DNA of 7,612 bases. It comes from an uncultured Clostridia bacterium (GTDB lineage Bacteria; Bacillota; Clostridia; Lachnospirales; Lachnospiraceae). The notes under the pieces were generated by a model. It was not told the DNA's origin. It did no database searches and saw only the letters and a program-made list of their open reading frames with translations. Positions within the stretch are counted from its first letter, which is position 1; every line of letters begins with the position of its first letter. The stretch covers positions 1 through 7,612 of the forward strand of contig CAMONF010000191.1 in NCBI GenBank assembly GCA_946620335.1. The letters are read 5' to 3'. Positions 1 to 4,316 of this stretch are shown one piece after another. Made by a program: the position numbers and the translations under genes.

Positions 1-439
1 CCTTCAGGATTTCAGTGATATCAGCCTTCTCCAGACCGCCGTCCTTGGTGAAGAACTTGAGGCCGTTGCGGTTGAAGGGCAGGTGGCTGGCCGTGATCAT
101 GATGGCGCCGTCGAAAGCGCTCACAGGCAGCACGGTGGACATGAACATGGCCGGCGTGGACACCAGCTCGCAGTCGAAGGCCTGGGCCCCCGCAAGGCCG
201 GTCAGAACACCCATCTCAATGGCTTCCGCGGTCAGACGGCTGTCGTGGCCGACGCCGATTCGCAGGGCCTTCTCAGCCTTCCCCGTCTTCTTACCCAACC
301 ACGCGGCAAAAGCCGCAGCGATGGCTGCGGCTATTTCCGGTGTCAGGTTCAAGGGCTCTTTCTCCGTCGCTATGGCAGAACCGCGGACATCGCTGCCGTT
401 CTGCAGCGGCTTGAATACAGACTCGAACCGTTCACTCAT
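1..439 (-). CDS. Phosphomannomutase/phosphoglucomutase family protein, N-terminal part (runs off the left edge)
   Basis: Translating the minus strand from the ATG at 439-437 gives 146 codons with no stop before the window edge. The protein would interconvert hexose 1- and 6-phosphates (mannose or glucose) in the cytoplasm through a phosphoserine intermediate, supplying sugar nucleotide precursors. Visible support is the alpha-D-phosphohexomutase active-site loop ITASHLPFNRNGLKFFT at residues 115-131, in which Ser118 is the expected phosphoserine, and an N-terminal NGSDVRG segment (14-20) plus VGHDSRLT (63-70), both typical of domain I. The start is fixed by GAGGAGG at 449-455, 9 nt upstream. 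That site lies in the tail of the phasin-like gene, whose stop is 4 nt away, so the two are probably one transcript and translationally coupled. Only domain I is present (usual length is about 450-500 residues), so mannose versus glucose preference cannot be judged. The family call is firm. Confidence 0.93.
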   Translation of the reverse strand, partial: MSERFESVFKPLQNGSDVRGSAIATEKEPLNLTPEIAAAIAAAFAAWLGKKTGKAEKALRIGVGHDSRLTAEAIEMGVLTGLAGAQAFDCELVSTPAMFMSTVLPVSAFDGAIMITASHLPFNRNGLKFFTKDGGLEKADITEILK

Positions 440-443
440 CTTA

Positions 444-959
444 TCAGGCCTCCTCGTCCTTGACTTCCTCGGCGACGACCTCTTCCACGGCCTCTTCGGC
501 AGCGTCCGCGACAGCTTCGGCAGCCTCAAGGTCAGCGGCGTCAGCCACTTCCTCGGCTTCCTTCTCTGCTGCCTCGGCAGCCTCCTCCGCGCTGGTCTTG
601 TCATCAGCGCTGGCATCGAGGATCTCGTCCACGGCCTCCTTGAACTTGGTGGCAGCTTCCTTGGCGGCTGCATCCGCCTTGTCCAGCTGCTCGCGGAGCA
701 CGTCGCGCTCGTCCTGTGTCATCCTGTCGAGGGAAATAACAGCATCCCGGACGACCTTCTTGATATTCTCAGCCGAGAAATCCGGCTTCTTGTCACCCAT
801 CTTCTTCTTGAGGTCTTCGTTCAGGGCCTTGCCCTCTTCCACCGTCAGCTCGCCCTTCTTGACAAGCTCTTCAACGACCTCTGCGGCCTTCTCGCCGGTG
901 ATTGCAACGGCGCCCACGCCGGCCAGGAACACTTTTCTGATACCCTCGGAAAACTTCAT
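444..959 (-). CDS. Phasin-like small coiled-coil protein
   Basis: A 171-residue, highly charged, helix-forming protein. Residues 1-50 carry a short hydrophobic stretch (FLAGVGAVAI, about 10-19) followed by EKAAEVVEELVKKGELTVEEG, which I recognise from the clostridial 'phasin family protein' group. The middle (about 60-110) is amphipathic helix, and residues from about 115 to the end are almost only Ala, Glu, Asp and Val, a low-complexity acidic tail. True phasins coat polyhydroxyalkanoate granules, but many Clostridia with this family do not make PHA, so the cellular role here is unknown. A chaperone-like or surface-coating role is only a guess. An in-frame ATG at 965-963 also exists, but GGAGG directly abuts it. 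The ATG at 959-957 sits 6 nt from that site and is chosen. The gene is followed closely by the phosphohexomutase gene. No signal peptide is evident. Confidence 0.82.
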   Translation of the reverse strand: MKFSEGIRKVFLAGVGAVAITGEKAAEVVEELVKKGELTVEEGKALNEDLKKKMGDKKPDFSAENIKKVVRDAVISLDRMTQDERDVLREQLDKADAAAKEAATKFKEAVDEILDASADDKTSAEEAAEAAEKEAEEVADAADLEAAEAVADAAEEAVEEVVAEEVKDEEA

Positions 960-965
960 ATCCAT

Positions 966-970
966 CCTCC
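966..970 (-). promoter_or_regulatory. Shine-Dalgarno site that decides the phasin-like start
   Basis: GGAGG on the minus strand touches the upstream ATG (965-963) with no spacer but is 6 nt from the second in-frame ATG (959-957). Normal spacing favours the second, which shortens the protein by two residues. Confidence 0.7.
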
Positions 971-1064
971 ATTTCTCCCGTCACCGGGTAATAAAACGCT
1001 GCCGCACCTGCCATACAGACTGCGATTTTCTCCGCGGCGGCGGTCATGCTCGTTACAGTTTTTA

Positions 1065-1093
1065 AGTATAACTGCTTTTTTTCAAAACAAAAG
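1065..1093 (-). promoter_or_regulatory. Weak candidate promoter for the phasin-like/phosphohexomutase operon
   Basis: On the minus strand TATACT (1070-1065) is a good -10 match, with CTTTTG (1093-1088) 17 nt upstream as a poor -35. The surrounding 1060-1140 is AT-rich, unlike the flanking coding DNA, which fits a promoter region about 100 nt before the start codon. The rest of 966-1169 shows no gene I can support. Confidence 0.35.
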
Positions 1094-1169
1094 GCTTTTC
1101 ACAGAAAATTTACATTCTTTTTCTGAAGGGAATAGAATATCAGCCGATCAGGCTCGATCAGAGAGACGA

Positions 1170-1251
1170 AAACTGGGAATCAGGGACGGTTCCTTTTCCC
1201 ACTTTTCGATTTCGAAAAGTGGGAAAAGGAACCGTCCCTGATTCCCAGTTT
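1170..1251. repeat. Long palindromic repeat, copy 1 (REP/BIME-like or MITE-like)
   Basis: Perfect inverted repeat: arms 1170-1209 and 1212-1251 are 40 bp each with no mismatch, separated by TT. Arm landmarks, in order, are AAACTGGG, AATCAGGGACGGTTCC and TTCCCACTTTTCGA. The same arms recur at 1538-1629 and 7191-7275. Within one arm TGGGAA can pair with the downstream TTCCCA, with AGG/CCT inside, so each arm alone forms a REP-like hairpin and the whole can be read as two head-to-head REP units. It begins 14 nt after the DUF3343 stop, so it would be the first structure in the 3' end of that transcript. It carries no ORF of its own, so any mobility would depend on a transposase elsewhere. Confidence 0.95.
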
Positions 1252-1265
1252 CCTCCAGTCCACCC

Positions 1266-1514
1266 TCAAGCATTCTCCGCCCGATAACAAACCTCAAACC
1301 CAGCCCCCTCTGCCCTAGCGATCTGCTCCATCTCCTCGGGATAAGGTCTGACCGCAGCAAAGTCTTCCGCCTCGAACCGCACGCAGGTGCCGCAGCTCGA
1401 GCTCAGGGACCGGGGCACGGGCATGAGGACGGCAGGAATCCCCCTGTCATCGCAGAGGCGCTTAAAGCGGATGGCGCCGAAATGGGAATAAAAGGTAGCA
1501 TAAAATGTGTTCAT
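1266..1514 (-). CDS. DUF3343 family protein, putative Se/S carrier
   Basis: An 82-residue cytoplasmic protein. Residues 6-35, with a GAIRFKRLCDDRGIPAVLM core followed by PVPRSLSSSCGTC, match what I know of DUF3343, a family annotated as a putative selenium/sulfur carrier and repeatedly found beside YedE and YedF. The PRxLSSSCG segment is the family signature and Cys41 is the expected carrier cysteine. Here a second cysteine at 44 makes a CGTC (CxxC) motif. The start is supported by AAAGGA about 7 nt upstream. It is the third gene of the yedE-yedF-DUF3343 order, but 141 nt separates it from yedF, and palindromic repeat copy 2 fills most of that gap. Copy 1 lies just beyond the stop, so the gene is bracketed by repeats. 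No enzymatic activity is established for the family. The family call is fairly sure and the function is inferred. Confidence 0.82.
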   Translation of the reverse strand: MNTFYATFYSHFGAIRFKRLCDDRGIPAVLMPVPRSLSSSCGTCVRFEAEDFAAVRPYPEEMEQIARAEGAGFEVCYRAENA

Positions 1515-1537
1515 AGCAATTCCTTTGGATGGGCTGG

Positions 1538-1629
1538 GGGGGAAACTGGGAATCAGGGACGGTTCCTTTTCCCACTTTTCGATTTCGAAAAGTGGGAAAA
1601 GGAACCGTCCCTGATTCCCAGTTTCCCCC
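1538..1629. repeat. Long palindromic repeat, copy 2, inside the selenium operon
   Basis: Perfect inverted repeat with 45 bp arms (1538-1582 and 1585-1629) around a TT centre. The inner 40 bp of each arm is identical to copy 1, and five extra G/C pairs extend the stem outward. It lies between the yedF stop and the DUF3343 start, ending about 24 nt before that start codon, so in the mRNA it would be a very stable hairpin just upstream of the DUF3343 ribosome binding site. Confidence 0.95.
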
Positions 1630-1655
1630 TTCGATTTAGAAAAGCAACCGCCCCT

Positions 1656-1862
1656 TTACTTTCGCAGACTGAGTGTGAATTCTCCGTCCTTCTCAGTGAC
1701 CTTGACGTCATACCCCTGAGACCGGGCGAACCGGGTCACGTTCTCGCGGGACGTCATGTTATCCACCAGAATCATATACTCTTTCTCCTTGGTCTTCAAG
1801 GCCTCGCGGGCCATAAGGACCGGTTCCGGGCAGGAAAGGCCCCTTGCATCCACTGTTTTCAT
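1656..1862 (-). CDS. yedF: TusA/SirA-family sulfur (selenium) carrier, YedF-like
   Basis: A 68-residue protein made of a single TusA-type fold. Residues 4-17 read VDARGLSCPEPVLM, holding the family CPxP motif, with Cys11 as the residue that carries a persulfide or per-selenide. The segment DNMTSRENVTRFARSQGYDV (34-53) is the conserved second half, as in YedF proteins. It is short: full selenium-associated YedF proteins have an additional C-terminal DsrE-like domain, which is absent here. The start has an AAGGGG site about 9 nt upstream and lies 1 nt after the yedE stop, so co-transcription and translational coupling are very likely. Next to a YedE transporter and DUF3343, the job inferred is to accept reduced selenium or sulfur on entry and pass it on. 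TusA itself acts in tRNA thiolation, but this context argues for selenium handling. Confidence 0.88.
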   Translation of the reverse strand: MKTVDARGLSCPEPVLMAREALKTKEKEYMILVDNMTSRENVTRFARSQGYDVKVTEKDGEFTLSLRK

Positions 1863-1863
1863 T

Positions 1864-2940
1864 TTACTTATCCCCTTTCTTGAAGGTGTTCAGGCTGGCG
1901 ATGATGAGGCATACGCAGATGCCGACGATGACGCCGATCTTGCCGTTGGCCGTCGGACCCTCGCCGGAGGAGGCCAGACCGAAGTTGTGGCAGAAGGCTG
2001 CGCCGACCAGGAGGCCAAGGTAGGTCACCTGGGAGTCGGTGTTGCCCTCGCCGGAGAGGACCAGCTGGCGGAGCGGGCAGCCGCCCAGAAGGATGGCGGC
2101 GAAGCCGACCAGGTACATGCCGAGGAGGTTCCAGATGCCGTCGGTGTGGGCGACCGGCTGGCCGGCAAATCCGAAGTTCACGTAAGGCGTGCCCGTCACA
2201 AGGGTGAGGACCACGTTGGTCACCAGCGCCGCGGCGAAGACGGCCACGAAGCCGAGGATCAGCTTGTAATCCTTGAAGAGGACGACGTCGCGGAGGCCGC
2301 CGGCCATGCAGAGGCGGGTCCGCTGGGCGAGAGCGCCGACCGCAGCGCCCGCGAGCAGGGAGATCAGCCAGAAGGCGTGCTTGGAGGCGGGACCTTCCTC
2401 AGAGAAGAAAATGAAAGCCGGCGCCGCGATGAGCAGGATCAGAAATACGACCTGGACCGCAGGCAGAACATAGCCGTCCCAGGCCGCAAGGCGGTAGGAG
2501 CGCTTCAGGGAAAATCCCTTGTTGAGGAAGAAAACGCCGGTCAGGACGCCGCCGAAGAAGCCGAGAAGGCCCAGGACCGCGTTCAGGTCGCCGCCGGCCA
2601 GGCGGACGATCATGCGGAAGGGGCAGCCCAGGAACATGAGGCAGCCGACCATGACGAAGAAGCCCAGCGTGAAGCGGGTCATGGGAGCGCTGCCGCCCTT
2701 GGAGGCGAACTCCTTGTGGAAGAAGGCCATGCAGAATGCGCCCAGGATGATGCCGATGATCTCAGGCCGGATGTACTGGACAGGCGCTGCCCTGTGCATA
2801 CCCAGCGCGCCCGCCGTATCGCGGATAAAGCAGGCGATGCAGAAGCCCATGTTGACCGGGTTTCCGAAAAGTACCAGCACGGAGGCGATCACGCCTATGA
2901 CCGCGCCGGCGGCGATGATGGTCGTCTTTTCGTTATTCAT
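1864..2940 (-). CDS. yedE: YedE family putative selenium transporter
   Basis: A 358-residue polytopic membrane protein of the YeeE/YedE family, whose characterised relatives import thiosulfate. The selenium-associated branch is thought to import a selenium species. Many hydrophobic segments are visible in two repeated halves. Cysteine motifs typical of the family are NMGFCIAC (30-37), MFLGCPFRM (102-110), QRTRLCMAGGLRD (206-218) and GGCPLRQL (286-293), the last two echoing the first pair as an inverted-topology duplication. The reading frame is open up to an ATG at 3000, but AGGGGG sits about 6 nt before the ATG at 2940-2938 and the hydrophobic part begins directly after it. The upstream ATG has no such site, so 2940 is chosen. 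It is first in the operon with yedF (1 nt gap) and divergent from the LysR gene. Substrate (selenium versus sulfur) is inferred from family and context. Confidence 0.9.
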   Translation of the reverse strand: MNNEKTTIIAAGAVIGVIASVLVLFGNPVNMGFCIACFIRDTAGALGMHRAAPVQYIRPEIIGIILGAFCMAFFHKEFASKGGSAPMTRFTLGFFVMVGCLMFLGCPFRMIVRLAGGDLNAVLGLLGFFGGVLTGVFFLNKGFSLKRSYRLAAWDGYVLPAVQVVFLILLIAAPAFIFFSEEGPASKHAFWLISLLAGAAVGALAQRTRLCMAGGLRDVVLFKDYKLILGFVAVFAAALVTNVVLTLVTGTPYVNFGFAGQPVAHTDGIWNLLGMYLVGFAAILLGGCPLRQLVLSGEGNTDSQVTYLGLLVGAAFCHNFGLASSGEGPTANGKIGVIVGICVCLIIASLNTFKKGDK

Positions 2941-3137
2941 AAAAATCCCCCTTTTTCCGGACCCTTCGACAGGCCGCCCTGGGCGGTGCCGGGTCCTCAT
3001 TTTTTAGCCGGTCAGCGTGCATGGGAACGGGCAGTTGAGCGGCCGGGCCCTGAAGTGACCTGTCCCTACATAAAAATCCGGAGAGATTGCTTCTCTGCCG
3101 GATGATCCTCTGCCTTTTCTTATGACGCAGATTAGTT
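2941..3137 (-). promoter_or_regulatory. Long structured 5' leader of the yedE operon
   Basis: If transcription starts about 7 nt after the -10 box at 3149-3144, the leader is about 200 nt, long for a bacterial gene. It contains a terminator-like hairpin near its 5' end (3103-3072). A possible long-range stem pairs 3056-3060 with 3010-3014. A third hairpin just before the ribosome binding site has an outer GGACCC/GGGTCC stem (2991-2996 with 2959-2964) and an inner CCGCC/GGCGG stem (2982-2986 with 2974-2978). I do not recognise it as a known riboswitch class. GC-rich DNA folds easily, so only the terminator hairpin is strong evidence. Confidence 0.45.
3072..3103 (-). terminator. Intrinsic-terminator-like hairpin in the yedE leader (candidate attenuator)
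   Basis: On the minus strand ATCCGG (3103-3098) plus AGAGA (3096-3092) pairs with TCTCT (3086-3082) plus CCGGAT (3081-3076). This gives 11 base pairs with one bulged C (3097) and a 5-nt AGCAA loop, directly followed by a run of five T (3076-3072). On the plus strand no T-run follows, so it is directional. It lies downstream of the yedE promoter and about 130 nt before the start codon, where a constitutive terminator would switch the operon off. Regulation by antitermination is therefore inferred. Confidence 0.65.
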
Positions 3138-3143
3138 ATAAAC

Positions 3144-3172
3144 ATTTTAAAATAGAATAAATTGTTTGACAA
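3144..3172 (-). promoter_or_regulatory. Promoter of the yedE-yedF-DUF3343 operon
   Basis: Minus strand TTGTCA (3172-3167), 17 nt, TAAAAT (3149-3144): a near-consensus housekeeping-sigma promoter with ideal spacing, in the only strongly AT-rich stretch between the divergent genes. Confidence 0.65.
3162..3172. promoter_or_regulatory. Small dyad, candidate LysR-type operator
   Basis: TTGT-N3-ACAA is symmetric about 3167. It covers the -35 box of the yedE promoter and lies about 36 nt upstream of the lysR -10. LysR-type regulators bind short interrupted dyads at divergent promoters and usually regulate themselves. The match is short and AT-rich, so this is tentative. Confidence 0.3.
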
Positions 3173-3182
3173 ATACATTTTA

Positions 3183-3213
3183 TTGATGAATTTTACGATT
3201 TATTTGTTATAAT
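3183..3213 (+). promoter_or_regulatory. Promoter of the LysR regulator-desulfurase operon
   Basis: Plus strand extended -10 TG-T-TATAAT: TG at 3205-3206 and a perfect TATAAT at 3208-3213. The -35 is weak (TTGATG at 3183-3188, 19 nt away), which is usual for extended -10 promoters. Start of transcription is expected near 3220, giving a leader of about 98 nt. Confidence 0.6.
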
Positions 3214-3260
3214 AATAAATAAAAAAATTTCCTCTGAATTCACCCATAATAAAGGCATTT

Positions 3261-3294
3261 CCTGCCCTCCCGCCCGGGACCGGCAGGGCTTTTT
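3261..3294 (+). terminator. Intrinsic-terminator-like hairpin in the lysR leader (candidate attenuator)
   Basis: CCTGCC (3261-3266) pairs with GGCAGG (3282-3287). Inside, TCCC and GGGA close a GCCC loop. GC and five T (3290-3294) follow. It sits between the extended -10 promoter and the lysR start, ending 23 nt before the ATG. As with the minus-strand leader, it is on the path of the transcript it would stop, which suggests conditional termination. The T-run is short and separated from the stem by two bases, so it is weaker than the yedE-side hairpin. Confidence 0.5.
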
Positions 3295-3317
3295 GCAGCA
3301 GTTGAAAGGATACACAT

Positions 3318-4316
3318 ATGGATTTCAGGCAGCTCAAGTCTTTCTCAGAGGTGGTCCGCCAGGGCAGCTTCACCAGGGCAGCGGAGACCCTCTTCATCTC
3401 CCAGCCGACCATCTCCCTCCACATCCGGGAGTTGGAAAAGGAGCTGGGGGTCAGCCTCATCCGCCGCAGCACCCGGTCCATCGAGCTCACAGATAAAGGC
3501 CGGGAAATATTCGAGTACGCCGAGGGCATTCTGACCCTCCGCGACCGGATCGGAAACGCCTGCCTCCCCGGCAGTCAGAAGCTCATCCGCATCGGGGCCT
3601 CCACCATCCCCTCCTCCTGCCTCCTGCCGGACGTCATCGCGGACTTCCTGAAGGGCCGGAAGGACGTCGTCTTCGACATTACCCGAAGCGATTCCAGGGT
3701 CGTTGCCGAGGGCGTCCTGAGCCACCTCTATGACCTCGGCTTCACCGGCATGCCCTCACGAAGGCCCGAGCTCATCGAGGAGGCCGTTGCCAGAGATCAT
3801 CTCGTCCTCATCACACCTGCGGACAGCCGTTTCAGGGAAATAAAGACCGCTCTCGAAGCTTCACCCACGGTCTTGGAAGGTTCCTCCCCGGACAACAGCG
3901 CTTTGCCCGAGGCCCCCGCGCCCCATGGGAAGCATCTCCCGGACAGGCTCAGAGACCTGCTTCTCACCGAGCCCTTCATCCAGCGGGAGGAAGGGAGCGG
4001 CTCCCTCGACAAGGCAGCCTCCCTCCTTGAGCATGCAGGCATTTCCCTGGAGAGCCTCCGCGTGGCAGTCAGGACCAACGACCAGGAGGCCATCCTGGCC
4101 CTGGTGGCCGCCGGCGCCGGCATCTCCATCCTCTCGGGGCAGGCGGCCCGCACCTTCGCGGCGGAGGGGAGGATTCTCTGCTTTGACCTGGCGCCCTCTG
4201 CCGGCGGCCGGGACCTTTTCCTCCTTTACAACAAGTATGACACGCTTCCGGAGCACGTCCGGGACTTTGTCCGCTTCGTCAGAGAAGCCGACATTCGAAC
4301 AAGGAGCATACCATGA
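3318..4316 (+). CDS. LysR-family transcriptional regulator, selenium-metabolism type
   Basis: A 332-residue DNA-binding regulator. Residues 1-60 are a clear LysR winged helix-turn-helix (MDFRQLKSFSEVVRQGSFTR, then AAETLFISQPTISLHIRELE), with the recognition helix around 27-40. Residues about 90-320 form the periplasmic-binding-protein-like effector domain starting RIGASTIPSS, a beginning I associate with the selenium-metabolism-associated LysR group. At 332 residues it is about 30 longer than usual. The surplus is a Ser/Pro/Ala-rich stretch at roughly 175-207, just before the conserved EPFIQREEGSGS (218-229). The start has GAAAGGA 7 nt upstream. It is divergent from yedE and its TGA overlaps the start of the desulfurase gene (ATGA), so the two are coupled. 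It probably controls both arms of the locus. The effector is unknown. Confidence 0.9.
   Translation: MDFRQLKSFSEVVRQGSFTRAAETLFISQPTISLHIRELEKELGVSLIRRSTRSIELTDKGREIFEYAEGILTLRDRIGNACLPGSQKLIRIGASTIPSSCLLPDVIADFLKGRKDVVFDITRSDSRVVAEGVLSHLYDLGFTGMPSRRPELIEEAVARDHLVLITPADSRFREIKTALEASPTVLEGSSPDNSALPEAPAPHGKHLPDRLRDLLLTEPFIQREEGSGSLDKAASLLEHAGISLESLRVAVRTNDQEAILALVAAGAGISILSGQAARTFAAEGRILCFDLAPSAGGRDLFLLYNKYDTLPEHVRDFVRFVREADIRTRSIP

Noticed and set aside
1143..1165. Hairpin AGCC/GGCT near 1143-1155 as terminator of the selenium operon
   Set aside because: Only about four base pairs and no T-run on the minus strand.
15..1241. Long plus-strand open frame of 408 codons
   Set aside because: It runs antisense to the phosphohexomutase and phasin-like genes and ends by translating the palindromic repeat. 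It has no ribosome binding site or recognisable domain. High GC in third positions explains it.
1266..1268. UGA stop of DUF3343 as a selenocysteine codon
   Set aside because: Beyond it the frame reads straight into the palindrome, giving repeat-derived peptide. The protein already has normal family length at the stop.
1148..1360. Short open frames that run through the palindromes, giving peptides such as GNQGRFLFPLF or KWEKEPSLIPSF
   Set aside because: The same peptides arise from every repeat copy in several frames. They are translations of repeat DNA, not genes.
1170..1629. CRISPR array
   Set aside because: Only two nearby copies, each a long perfect palindrome, separated by an entire gene. 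No regular short repeats or spacers.
1170..1629. Composite transposon or insertion sequence with its own transposase
   Set aside because: The repeats flank only the DUF3343 gene, and no transposase or part of one is visible anywhere in the window.
2941..3000. N-terminal extension of YedE to the ATG at 3000
   Set aside because: It has no ribosome binding site. The 20 extra residues are basic and unlike the family, and a strong AGGGGG site sits before the ATG at 2940.
1756..3105. Plus-strand open frame of 449 codons antisense to yedE
   Set aside because: Its composition (Glu/Ala/Asp/Gly/Arg-rich) is that of an antisense shadow. The minus-strand frame has clear YedE motifs and membrane segments.
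2933..3178. Small minus-strand open frame of 81 codons upstream of yedE
   Set aside because: It contains the predicted promoter and leader and overlaps the yedE start. Basic, low-information peptide with no ribosome binding site.
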